Shown here piece by piece: positions 55,433 through 63,893 of a DNA stretch of 64,000 nt. Location of the stretch: the NCBI RefSeq assembly GCF_000341105.1, contig NZ_ANBB01000035.1, forward strand, positions 1-64,000, in the 5' to 3' direction. The position numbers and the translations under genes are program-made. The DNA is from Nocardiopsis potens DSM 45234 (GTDB taxonomy: Bacteria; Actinomycetota; Actinomycetes; Streptosporangiales; Streptosporangiaceae). The notes under the pieces were generated by a model that did no database searches, was not told where the DNA came from, and worked only from the letters and a program-made list of their open reading frames with translations. Within the stretch, counting starts at the first letter, position 1; each line of letters opens with the position of its first letter.

Positions 55433-57916
55433 TCACCCGGGGAGCCCCGGGAACTTCCGCCGCCACCTGCGGATTCGCCTGCGCAGCGCGTGCGGGAGGT
55501 CGACCGGGGCGTACTCGATGACGGTCGCCCCGTCCACCTCCCGGATCCGCGCGTAGACCGGGAGCGGGCCGATCCACCACCGGCGCGGCCCGGGCGGATC
55601 CGGGCAGCCCGGCTCGGCGTCGCCCAGCGCGCCGCCGGTCTGCAGCACCACCCGCCGGCGGCCGAACGGCACGGCGCGCCGGGCCAGCGTCACCCAGGCG
55701 GTGTAGTACACGCCGCCGGCGTCCTGCTCGGTGCTGAGCGGGAGCGGAACCGTGTCCGGCGCGTCCCCGACGAGCAGCAGCCGGAGCGAGTCGGCCGAGA
55801 CCGCTTGGGACCGGATCGCCCCGCTGATCAGCAGGGACGGCAGCGGCTCGGGCGTCGCCCAGCGCACCGCGAGGTCGCTGACCGCGTGCGCCAGCGGGTC
55901 GGCGCCCTCGTCCGGGCCGCAGGGCGCGGTGCGCAGTGCCAGCCGGCCGGCCCGGGTGTAGCGGGGCTGGACCAGGAACGCCCCGCCCCGGCCGTCGGCG
56001 CAGGCGACGGCGTGCGGGTACCCGGTGATCCGGGACCAGTCGGCGGCCCCCAGCAGCAGCCGGCCCACCCGGTGCTCGGCGCCGAACGCGCGCAGCACCA
56101 GGCTCCAGTTCACCGGCGCCGCGGGGTCGTCCAGGGCGGGGAGCAGCCGGGAGTGCCCGGTGGCCACCTCGGAGGTGGGCACCGCGGCGGTGAACACGCC
56201 GGCGGCGTCCACCGGGGCGGCCGCGGTGACCCGGTCCGCCCCCGCGCCCGGGCGCAGCACCAGCAGGCCGTCCGGGTCGCCCCGGCCGGCGCCGAGCACG
56301 CTGCCGGTCACCGTCACCGCTTCGGCGGCCACCTGGACGTCGCGGACCTCGGCGTACCGGGCGGCGCCGCGGACCGAGACCCGGAGCAGGCCGGCCGCGG
56401 CCCGCTGCGGCAGCACGAACTCCAGGCCGCCGGGGTGCTCGGCGAGGCCGCCGGAGGCCGGGGCCGGCGCGGAGCGCAGGTCCAGCAGGGTGGCCGGGAC
56501 CGGGACCGGGGCGCCGTCCTCGTCCCGGCGCAGCACCGAGCAGGCGCCGCCGGCCCGCCTGATGTCGGCCGGGGTGATCGGCACCGACCCGTTCTGCGCG
56601 GGGATGAGCTGCTCGCCCTCCTTGCCCTGGAGCACGACGGCCTGCGGCGGGTGCGCGAAGCGCAGCCGCACCGACCCGTCGGCCGCCGCCTCGGCGGCGC
56701 AGTGGTCCGGGGCGGGCCCGTCCTCCGGCGGCGCGGTGGGGCGCACGGTCCGCGCGGAGCGCGGCGCGGGGACGGACGGGGCGGCGAGCAGGTCGGTGAA
56801 GAGCTCCTCGTGCCGCCGGGCGATGGCCTCGGGCGCGTACCGGCGGGAGCTCTCCAGGGCGGCGGCGGCCATCCGGCCGCGCAGCGCGTCGTCGCCCATC
56901 AGCCGGTCCAGCCCGTCGGCGATCGCGCCGACGTCGCCGTTGGGCACCAGCAGCCCGTCGTGGCCGTCGGTGATGATCTCGGCCGGACCGAACGGGCAGT
57001 CGGTGCTGAGCACCGGCAGGCCGGCCCGCATCGCCTCCACGATGGTCATGCCGAACGGCTCGTCGCGCGAGGTGACCGCGCAGAACGAGGAGATCGCCCA
57101 GGCCTCGTCCATCCGCGGGTGCGGGCCCATCATGAAGGCGCGGTCGTGCAGGCCGAGCGCGGAGATCTGCCGCCGGCGGGCGTCCAGCCCCTTGCCGCGC
57201 CCGTAGATCCGCAGCGTCCACCCCGGGTGCTCGTCGGAGACCCGGGCGAACGCGTCGATCAGCAGGTCGTAGCCCTTCATCCCGGTGAGCCGACCGGCCG
57301 CGGCGACGGTGCGGCGGGGTGCTCCGCCCGCGGTGAGGGCGGGTTCCGGAACGCAGTTGGGGATCGCCCGGACCACGACGCCGGGCAGCCGCATCCGCTC
57401 GCGGTAGGCGGCCGCGTCGGCCTCGGTGACCGGGACCAGCGCGCTCAGGTGCGGGTAGGCGCGGGACATGGCGGCCATCAGCCCGCGGCCGTACATCCGG
57501 TGGGTGAGGTGCTCCTGGCCGACGACGGCGATCCCGTCCTCGCGCAGCGGCAGCCGGGTGAGCAGGATGTTCAGTCCGGCCCGGGTGCCGACCGCGACGT
57601 CGGGCCCGGCTTCGGCGAGGGCCCGCGCGATGAGCTCGTCGGAGGCGGCGCTGTGGTCCCGGTGGAGCTTCTCCTCGACCGGGTAGAGCCGGGAGGGCCG
57701 CCGGGCGGACTCGCCGGCCGGCGGGTCGCGCAGGTCGATCACCGGGCGGACGCCCACCCGGGGTCCGACCGGCAGGACCGGGTCCTCCCGGTGCCGGAAG
57801 ACCGAGACGACCTCCACGCCGTGGCCGAGTTCGGCCAGGGCCTCGGCCTGGTTGATCACCGTCCGGATGGTGCCGCCGATGCCGTACAGGTTGTGGATGA
57901 GGTAGACGATCTTCAC
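55433..57916 (-). CDS. GT4-family glycosyltransferase with a large C-terminal extension
   Basis: The 827-residue protein starts KIVYLIHNLYGIGGTIRTVI after a GTG that has GGGGGAA upstream. Residues about 1-385 form a GT-B, family-4 glycosyltransferase with GRLTGMKGYDLLIDAFARV and the catalytic EX7E motif in DEPFGMTIVEAMRAGLPVL. The remaining 440 residues look beta-rich, with several repeated Ig-like or jelly-roll segments, and have no known enzymatic motif. Such two-part proteins occur in actinomycete cell-wall polymer or capsule loci. No other wall-glycan gene is adjacent. Acceptor and sugar are unknown. Confidence 0.85.
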   Translation of the reverse strand: MKIVYLIHNLYGIGGTIRTVINQAEALAELGHGVEVVSVFRHREDPVLPVGPRVGVRPVIDLRDPPAGESARRPSRLYPVEEKLHRDHSAASDELIARALAEAGPDVAVGTRAGLNILLTRLPLREDGIAVVGQEHLTHRMYGRGLMAAMSRAYPHLSALVPVTEADAAAYRERMRLPGVVVRAIPNCVPEPALTAGGAPRRTVAAAGRLTGMKGYDLLIDAFARVSDEHPGWTLRIYGRGKGLDARRRQISALGLHDRAFMMGPHPRMDEAWAISSFCAVTSRDEPFGMTIVEAMRAGLPVLSTDCPFGPAEIITDGHDGLLVPNGDVGAIADGLDRLMGDDALRGRMAAAALESSRRYAPEAIARRHEELFTDLLAAPSVPAPRSARTVRPTAPPEDGPAPDHCAAEAAADGSVRLRFAHPPQAVVLQGKEGEQLIPAQNGSVPITPADIRRAGGACSVLRRDEDGAPVPVPATLLDLRSAPAPASGGLAEHPGGLEFVLPQRAAAGLLRVSVRGAARYAEVRDVQVAAEAVTVTGSVLGAGRGDPDGLLVLRPGAGADRVTAAAPVDAAGVFTAAVPTSEVATGHSRLLPALDDPAAPVNWSLVLRAFGAEHRVGRLLLGAADWSRITGYPHAVACADGRGGAFLVQPRYTRAGRLALRTAPCGPDEGADPLAHAVSDLAVRWATPEPLPSLLISGAIRSQAVSADSLRLLLVGDAPDTVPLPLSTEQDAGGVYYTAWVTLARRAVPFGRRRVVLQTGGALGDAEPGCPDPPGPRRWWIGPLPVYARIREVDGATVIEYAPVDLPHALRRRIRRWRRKFPGLPG

Positions 57917-58164
57917 GTTTCCCCCGTGGTGGCCCGATTCATCGGTCGGCGGAGGGGGAGCTCGGACCGCATGCCGGGGCAAGGGTGCGGTCCGCCGCCT
58001 GACCTGCCATTTTCCACACAAGGGGTGATTCGGGCATTACGACACGCCGCACCGGAAATCGCCACGGAGTGCACCGGTGGGATGTACCGGGGCGAAAAGC
58101 ACGACGCGCACCGCCGGCCGGCGGTGCGCGCCGCAAAGGGGATCGGGCGCCGGGTGCTCCGGGG

Positions 58165-59313
58165 TCAGAGCGGGCGGACCCACTCGCCGCGGTGCACCAC
58201 CCCGGCCACCTCCAGGTCGTCGTCGAGGATCAGCAGGTCGGCGTGGAAACCGGGCTCCAGCGAGCCGACCTCGGGGATGCCCAGGGCGCGGGCCGGGACG
58301 GTGGCGGCCGAGCGGGCCGCGGCGGCCAGGTCGACGCCGGGCACGGTCCGCACCGCGCGGCGGATCGCGTCCGGAAGGACGATCGTGCTGCTGGCGATGG
58401 TTCCGTCGGCGAGCAGCGCCCGGCCGCCCTCCACCCGGACCTCCAGCTTGCCCAGGCTGTAGGTGCCGTCGCCCAGCCCGGTGGCCGCCATCGCGTCGGT
58501 GACCAGGGCGACCCGGTCGCCCCCGGCGGCGTCGAAGGCCACCTGCGCGGCGGCCGGGTGGACGTGCACGCCGTCGTTGATCAGCTCCAGCACGACCCGC
58601 TCGTCGGTGAGCGCCGCGCCGATCGGCCCGGGCTCGCGGTGGTTGAGCGGGCGCATCGCGTTGTACAGGTGGGTGGCCATGGAGGCGCCCGCGTCGAAGG
58701 CGGCCCGGGCCTGGTCGTAGGTGGCCTCGGTGTGCCCCACCGCCACGGTGATCCCCTCCGAGACCGCGGCGCGGACCAGGTCGAGCGCGCCGGGCAGCTC
58801 CGGGGCGACCGTGATCATCCGGATGTGGCCGCGCCCGGCCTTGACGATCCGGGCGAACTCGGCGAGGTCGGGCTCGCGGAGCAGGGCCGGGTCGTGCGCC
58901 CCGTGCCGGTGCTCGGAGATCCACGGGCCCTCCAGGTAGGACCCGGCGATCTCGCCCGCCTCGGTCAGCTCGGCCAGCGCCGCGACCTGGGCCAGGGTGT
59001 CGGAGGGGGAGGCGGCGACCAGGCCGCCGACCACGGTGGTGACGCCCTGCTCGCGGTTGAACCGGACGATGGAGAGGAGCCGCTCGGGGTCGGTCTCGGT
59101 GAACGCCGCGCCCGCACCGCCGTGCACGTGCACGTCGACCGCGCCGGGCAGCACGGTGCGGCCGCCGACGTCGACACCGGGGCCGGCCTCGGCGGGCAGC
59201 GCGCCGGCGCCCAGTGACCGGATCCGGCCGTCCTCGATGTGCAGCCAGCCGAGCCGGAACCCCTCGGGGGTGAGCAGCCGTGCGTTGGTCAGGGTCGTCG
59301 TGTTCGCGCCCAT
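58165..59313 (-). CDS. nagA: N-acetylglucosamine-6-phosphate deacetylase
   Basis: This 382-residue amidohydrolase has the metal-site region PGAVDVHVHGGAGAAF, LEGPWISEHRHGAHD, VGHTEATYDQARAA, ATHLYNAMRPLNHREPG and the catalytic aspartate in LVTDAMAATGLGDG. It converts GlcNAc-6-phosphate, the product of the PTS at 18-25 kb, to glucosamine-6-phosphate for the deaminase at 20461. ATG 59313 gives the usual NagA length; upstream readings are non-conserved. It is not adjacent to the PTS locus, and no clear dre site was seen in front of it. Confidence 0.95.
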   Translation of the reverse strand: MGANTTTLTNARLLTPEGFRLGWLHIEDGRIRSLGAGALPAEAGPGVDVGGRTVLPGAVDVHVHGGAGAAFTETDPERLLSIVRFNREQGVTTVVGGLVAASPSDTLAQVAALAELTEAGEIAGSYLEGPWISEHRHGAHDPALLREPDLAEFARIVKAGRGHIRMITVAPELPGALDLVRAAVSEGITVAVGHTEATYDQARAAFDAGASMATHLYNAMRPLNHREPGPIGAALTDERVVLELINDGVHVHPAAAQVAFDAAGGDRVALVTDAMAATGLGDGTYSLGKLEVRVEGGRALLADGTIASSTIVLPDAIRRAVRTVPGVDLAAAARSAATVPARALGIPEVGSLEPGFHADLLILDDDLEVAGVVHRGEWVRPL

Positions 59314-59546
59314 GTGGTTCCGCGTCCTCCCGAATGCCCTCTGGGGCTCTCCTGGCACGCCTGTGCCCGATGCCACACTGCCGTCCGAACCGTCCCCGGC
59401 AGGGCGCGGGGCGGCCCCGGCTCCCGAAGGGAACTGGGGCGTTGCGCACGCCGAGGCGGGGAGGTGTCGCGGAGGGCGGAGGCCGCGGCGGTTCCGCGCG
59501 CGACATTTCCGCCCAACATGCATTGACCATAGCGCCCGCTCACCCC
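59314..59546. other. Divergent intergenic region between nagA and the leader peptide
   Basis: The 233 bp hold the promoters of nagA and of the FMN reductase transcript. An AT-richer piece at 59498-59532 (GACATTTCCGCCCAACATGC, then ATTGACCATAG) is the best promoter candidate for the plus strand. No further gene is visible. Confidence 0.45.
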
Positions 59547-59636
59547 ATGATGGTGGGCATGACCGCCGGTGAGCTGCTCGTCCAGCGCCTGCATGTCGAT
59601 CTGAGGCAGCAGGCCAGCGCCCTGTGTCGTAGTTAG
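59547..59636 (+). CDS. Cysteine-type regulatory leader peptide
   Basis: A short frame of 29 codons (25 if started at ATG 59559) ends LVQRLHVDLRQQASALCRS. The HVDL...SALCR pattern is that of the actinobacterial leader peptides that precede sulfur-assimilation genes, where the ribosome senses cysteine supply at the final Cys codon. A perfect hairpin begins three bases after the stop codon. The next gene is an SsuE/MsuE-type FMN reductase, fitting sulfonate sulfur use. It is a plausible attenuator; a direct regulatory test is not visible from sequence. Confidence 0.72.
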   Translation: MMVGMTAGELLVQRLHVDLRQQASALCRS

Positions 59637-59639
59637 CGC

Positions 59640-59660
59640 CGTCGGGGCCAGGCCCCGACG
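59640..59660 (+). terminator. Attenuator hairpin behind the leader peptide
   Basis: CGTCGGGGCC and GGCCCCGACG form a perfect 10-bp stem around a single unpaired A, directly after the leader stop codon. There is no T-tract. It would be masked or exposed by a ribosome stalled at the cysteine codon. Confidence 0.6.
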
Positions 59661-59921
59661 CCCGGAGCGCCCTCGCCGCCGTTCCCGCCGCGAGCCCGCC
59701 CGGGATCCGCACCGGTCGTGTCCCTCCGCCTCTCCCTCCTCTCCGCCGCCCGCTCCGCGTGCGGTGCACCCGGCCGTCCACAGCGCCGTCGTCGGCCGAG
59801 AGGTGCGGCACCCCGGTATCCAGGCCCATCGATCAGGCCCGCGCGCGCACCGTACGCGTCGCGCCCGACGAACCCACAGCGCTTTCGCGGCCCGCGCCGC
59901 CCGCACACTGGAGACCGCCCC

Positions 59922-60440
59922 ATGACCCGTTTCACCGTGCTCGTCGCCGACCACGCCTCCGATTCCGCCCTCGGCTCCGCCGCGGTCCGCGCCGCCCGGG
60001 CGCTCGCCGCCCAGGCCGGCCTGGAGGCCGAGCCGGACACCATCGACCTGGCCCGCCTCGGCCCGGCGCTGCTGGCCGCCGACACCGGCCGGGACGTCGC
60101 CGACGCGCTGGACGCGGTCCGCGCCGCCGACGTGCTGCTGGTCGCCACCCCGCAGACGCACGGCTCCTACACCGGCCTGCTCAAGGTCTTCCTGGACCGG
60201 CTGCCCGAACTGGGCCTGGGCCGCGGCGTGGCGGTCCCGATGGCCTCGGTGCCCGACCTGCGCAATGGCCGCAACATCGAGGCCGACCTGCGGGTGCTCC
60301 TGTCCGACCTGGGCGCCTGGGTGGTCGAGCCGGCCCTGCTGCTGGCCTCCACCGAGCTGGAGGAGCCCGCCGGGGTGATCGGCGCCTGGGCCGAGGTCGC
60401 CGCCCCGGCCCTGCGCCAGGCGGTCGCCGTCTCGGCCTGA
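59922..60440 (+). CDS. NAD(P)H-dependent FMN reductase (SsuE/MsuE-like)
   Basis: The 172-residue flavodoxin-like reductase has an N-terminal strand TRFTVLVADHASDSALGSAA, the flavin-site loop LLVATPQTHGSYTGLLKVFLDRLPELGL and VAVPMASVPDLRNGRNIEADLRVLL. It matches NADPH-dependent FMN reductases that supply reduced flavin to two-component sulfonate or sulfone monooxygenases. GGAGA lies 8 bases before the ATG. The gene follows a cysteine-type leader peptide by 285 bp, which supports a role in sulfur scavenging. No monooxygenase gene is adjacent. Confidence 0.88.
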   Translation: MTRFTVLVADHASDSALGSAAVRAARALAAQAGLEAEPDTIDLARLGPALLAADTGRDVADALDAVRAADVLLVATPQTHGSYTGLLKVFLDRLPELGLGRGVAVPMASVPDLRNGRNIEADLRVLLSDLGAWVVEPALLLASTELEEPAGVIGAWAEVAAPALRQAVAVSA

Positions 60441-60452
60441 CCCGGCCCGCAG

Positions 60453-60496
60453 CGGCGGAGCGGCCCCGCGTCCCAGGGCGCCGGGCCGCTCCGCCG
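60453..60496. terminator. Bidirectional terminator hairpin
   Basis: A 14-bp perfect stem, CGGCGGAGCGGCCC with its complement GGGCCGCTCCGCCG, encloses a 16-base loop between the convergent FMN reductase and EamA-type genes. Confidence 0.7.
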
Positions 60497-60519
60497 TTCC
60501 GCCGGTCCCGGCGCCGGGG

Positions 60520-61422
60520 TCACCGGGGAGGGGCGGCCTCGCGGATCCGGGAGGTGTCGGCCTCGGCCTGGGCGGCGTTGCCGCGCACCAGGACCACGAC
60601 GACCAGGGTGAGCAGGAACCCGGCCGCGCGCAGCGCCAGCATCAGCGGGTCCTCGGGCAGGCTCTCGCTGAAGATCAGGGTGCCCAGCACGACCATGAAG
60701 ACGTTGCCGGTGACGTTGGCGACCGGGGCGGTGATCGAGGCGCGGGCGCGCTGCAGGGAGGCCTGGAAGAGCACGATGCCCACCGCCCAGCCCAGCGCGT
60801 ACAGGTAGGGGAAGGGCGAGGCGAGGGCGGGGAGCAGCGCCCCGGGCAGGCCCTCGTCGGCCAGGAGCCCGCCGAGCGCCTTGCCCTGCAGGCCGGCGAC
60901 GCCCTGGGCCAGGCCGGCCGCGGCCCCCATGGCGGCGGCGGAGACCGAGCGCCCGCCGCCGGAGGCGAAGGCGACCGCGGCGACGCAGGCCGCCACGGTG
61001 CCCACGCTCACCGCGAGCAGGAACGGCATGTCCGGGGTGGTCCCGGTGCTCCCGCCGTTCCCTAGGGAGAGGCTGAGCAGCAGCAGCGCGACCGGCATCA
61101 GCGCCAGCGCGGCCTTCTCCCCGCGGGAGATCGGGTCGCCCAGCACCAGCGCGGTCAGCAGCAGCATCAGCGCGATGCCGCCTGCGAAGGCGGGCTGGAC
61201 CACCGAGACCGGGGCCAGCCCCAGGGCGACCACCAGGCCGAGGCTGCCGAGGGCGGCCAGCAGGCAGCCGCCCACCCAGCGCGGATCGCCCAGCAGGGTC
61301 CGGGCCAGGTGCAGCGGGCGGCGCACCGAGATGGAGGGCGCGCGGTGCAGGGCGCGCTGCTCGACGGCCAGGCCGACGGAGTAGACCGCGGCCGCGAGCA
61401 GCGCGGCGACCAGACCGGTCAC
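60520..61422 (-). CDS. EamA/DMT-type membrane permease
   Basis: This 300-residue protein has nine to ten membrane helices arranged as two EamA-like halves (for example VGLAVEQRALHRAP, LAPVSVVQPAFAGGIALML and VANVTGNVFMVVLGTLIF). The repeat of five helices and the short loops are those of the drug/metabolite transporter superfamily. GTG 61422 has GGAAAGGCGG upstream. It is divergent from the FadE gene with about 210 bp between them. The transported compound cannot be inferred. Confidence 0.8.
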   Translation of the reverse strand: MTGLVAALLAAAVYSVGLAVEQRALHRAPSISVRRPLHLARTLLGDPRWVGGCLLAALGSLGLVVALGLAPVSVVQPAFAGGIALMLLLTALVLGDPISRGEKAALALMPVALLLLSLSLGNGGSTGTTPDMPFLLAVSVGTVAACVAAVAFASGGGRSVSAAAMGAAAGLAQGVAGLQGKALGGLLADEGLPGALLPALASPFPYLYALGWAVGIVLFQASLQRARASITAPVANVTGNVFMVVLGTLIFSESLPEDPLMLALRAAGFLLTLVVVVLVRGNAAQAEADTSRIREAAPPR

Positions 61423-61570
61423 GGGCGACCGCCTTTCCGCCGACCGGGTCGGCGCGTGAAACCTGTTCGTATCGGATCTTCCGCGGACGTACCGGGGTCG
61501 GTGCGCCGAACCAGCAGGAGCTGGACGGCTCGCCCAGACCGGAAAGGCCGATCCTAGTTGACTCTGTATA

Positions 61571-61584
61571 TATAACGAGTTCTA
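61571..61584. promoter_or_regulatory. KstR-type operator upstream of the FadE34-like gene
   Basis: TATAACGAGTTCTA fits the KstR consensus TnnAACnnGTTnnA at every fixed position. It sits in an AT-rich island (TTGACTCTGTATATATAAC) 49 bp before the start codon, where it would overlap the promoter. KstR represses cholesterol-catabolism genes in mycobacteria and rhodococci. Confidence 0.62.
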
Positions 61585-61632
61585 GTCTGGTGTCGCGGCA
61601 GGACCAGCGCGAACCGGACCGAGGAGCTGCCG

Positions 61633-63885
61633 ATGGCGATCGGACTGACCGGAGAACACGAAGAGCTGGCCGCGGCGGTGCGCGGCCTGATCGAACGCAC
61701 CGTACCGGACGGCCCGGGCGGCGCCGGGCCGGGGGAGGAGGGGCAGGACCCGCCCGCCCTCCGGGCCGGCCTGGCCGCCCAGGGCCTGCTCGGCCTGCAC
61801 CTGCCGGAGAAGTACGGCGGGCAGGGCGGCGGCCTGCCGGAGCTCGCCGTGGCCCTGGAGGAGCTCGGCCGCGGCCTGGCCGGCGGCGCGTTCCTGCCGA
61901 CCGTGCTCGCCTCGGCGCTGATCGACCGGTTCGGCGGGCCCGAGCTGCGCGAGCGGCTGCTGCCCGGACTGGCCGACGGGAGCCGCACCGCGGCCGTCGC
62001 CCCCGGCCCCGCCCTGGCCGCCGTCCCCGCACCGGGCGGCGGGATCGCGGTCTCCGGAACGCTCCGGCCGGTCCTGGAGGGCGCCGGGGCCGACCACGTC
62101 CTCGTCCCGCTGCTCACCGGCGGCCGAGAGGCCTGGGCGGTCCTGGACGGCGCGGCGTTCCGGCGCACCGCGCTGCCCGCGCTCGACCTCGGCCGCGGCG
62201 TCGCCCGGCTGGACGCCGACGCCCTGCCGGTGCCCGACGGCGCCCTGCTCGCCGGCCTGGAGCGGGAGGACGCGGAAGGGATCGCCGCGGTGCTGCTCGG
62301 AGCCGAGGCCGCCGGGATCGCCGCCTGGTGCACGGCGGCCGCCGCCGACTACGCCGGGGTCCGGGTCCAGTTCGGCCGGCCGATCGGCCGGTTCCAGGGC
62401 GTCAAGCACAAGTGCGCCCGGATGGCCATCGCCCTGGAGAAGGCCCGCGCCGCGGTGTGGGACGCCGCGCGCGGCTACGCGGAGAACCCCGGCGGGCCCG
62501 CGCCCGAGCAGGTGCGGTTCGCCGCCGCGGTCGCCGGCCTCATCGCCCCCGACGCCGCCCTCGAATGCGCCCGGGACTGCATCCAGGTGCACGGCGGCAT
62601 CGGCTTCACCTGGGAGCACGACGCCCACCGCTACCTGCGCCGGGCCTCCACCCTGCGGATCCTGGCCGGCTCCGCCGCCGACCGCGCGGCCGACGTCGCC
62701 GACCTGGCCCTGGCCGGGCACCGGCGCCCGGTCGAGATCGGCCCGCAGGACGCCGAGGACACCGGGCTCCGAGAGCGGATCCGGGAGGAGGCCGAGGCGC
62801 TGGCCGCGATCGCCGGAGACGGCGAGCGGTTCGCCGCCATGGCCGAGCAGGGGTGGGTCATGCCGCACCTGCCCCGGCCCTGGGGGCGCGGCGCCGCGCC
62901 GCTGGAGCAGGTCCTCATCCAGCAGGAGGCGCGCCGCGCCGGGCTGCGCGGACCCGGCCTGGCCATCGGCGCCTGGGTGGTGCCCTCACTGGCCGGACAC
63001 GGCACCCCCGGGCAGCAGGAGCGGTTCCTCGGGCCGACGCTGCGCGGCGAGATCACCTGGTGCCAGCTGTTCAGCGAGCCGGGCGCCGGCTCCGACCTGG
63101 CGTCGCTGGCCATGCGGGCCGAGCGGGTCGACGGCGGCTACCGGCTCACCGGGCAGAAGATCTGGACCTCCATGGCGCAGCTGGCGCAGTGGGGCATCTG
63201 CCTGGCCCGCACCGACCCCGGCGCCTCCGACCGGCACCAGGGCATCACCTACTTCCTGGTGGACATGGCCGCCCCCGGCCTGGAGGTGCGCCCGCTGCGC
63301 GAGCTCACCGGGGACGCGGTCTTCAACGAGGTCTTCTTCGACGGCGTGTTCGTCCCCGACGACCAGGTGGTGGGCGGGGTCGGCGACGGCTGGCGGGTCG
63401 CGCGCACCACGCTGAGCAACGAGCGGGTGGCGCTGTCCGGCGGGAGCGGCCTCGGCGCCGGCGTGCCGGAGCTGCTCGACTTCCTCGGCAAGGCGCCGGG
63501 ACCCGGAGAGTGGGGCGCCGCCGCCCCGGCCGACCCCGCCGACCGCGACGTCCGGGTCTCCGCCGGGCGGCTGATCGCCCTCGGTCAGGCGATCGAGCTG
63601 CTCGGGCTGCGGGTGACGCTCAAGCAGCTCTCCGGGACCGAGCCCGGCGCCGAGTCCAGCGTGCGCAAACTGCTCGGGGTGGAGTTCAACCAGCGGGTGG
63701 CCGACCACATCTGGGAGGGCCAGGGCGGGGCGGCGGTCTGCGCCGACCCCTCGGACTCCACCGGCGCCTGGGCCCGCTATATGCTGTTCAGCCGCTCCAT
63801 GACGATCTACGGGGGCACCACCGAGGTGCAGCTCAACATCATCGCCGAGCGGCTGCTCGGGCTCCCCCGCGACCCGGAGGCATAG
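61633..63885 (+). CDS. Double-domain acyl-CoA dehydrogenase, FadE34-like
   Basis: The 750-residue protein is two acyl-CoA dehydrogenase units in tandem. The first (about 1-375) has LGLHLPEKYGGQGGGLPE and QVHGGIGFTWEHDAHRYLRR. The second (about 390-750) has CQLFSEPGAGSDLASLAMRA, RLTGQKIWTSMAQLAQWG and the end MTIYGGTTEVQLNIIAERLL. Mycobacterial FadE34 has this same fused form and acts on steroid side-chain CoA esters. A KstR-type site lies upstream. Steroid or related isoprenoid breakdown is inferred from these two facts; no other steroid gene is in the window. Confidence 0.87.
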   Translation: MAIGLTGEHEELAAAVRGLIERTVPDGPGGAGPGEEGQDPPALRAGLAAQGLLGLHLPEKYGGQGGGLPELAVALEELGRGLAGGAFLPTVLASALIDRFGGPELRERLLPGLADGSRTAAVAPGPALAAVPAPGGGIAVSGTLRPVLEGAGADHVLVPLLTGGREAWAVLDGAAFRRTALPALDLGRGVARLDADALPVPDGALLAGLEREDAEGIAAVLLGAEAAGIAAWCTAAAADYAGVRVQFGRPIGRFQGVKHKCARMAIALEKARAAVWDAARGYAENPGGPAPEQVRFAAAVAGLIAPDAALECARDCIQVHGGIGFTWEHDAHRYLRRASTLRILAGSAADRAADVADLALAGHRRPVEIGPQDAEDTGLRERIREEAEALAAIAGDGERFAAMAEQGWVMPHLPRPWGRGAAPLEQVLIQQEARRAGLRGPGLAIGAWVVPSLAGHGTPGQQERFLGPTLRGEITWCQLFSEPGAGSDLASLAMRAERVDGGYRLTGQKIWTSMAQLAQWGICLARTDPGASDRHQGITYFLVDMAAPGLEVRPLRELTGDAVFNEVFFDGVFVPDDQVVGGVGDGWRVARTTLSNERVALSGGSGLGAGVPELLDFLGKAPGPGEWGAAAPADPADRDVRVSAGRLIALGQAIELLGLRVTLKQLSGTEPGAESSVRKLLGVEFNQRVADHIWEGQGGAAVCADPSDSTGAWARYMLFSRSMTIYGGTTEVQLNIIAERLLGLPRDPEA

Positions 63886-63893
63886 CGGCGGCC

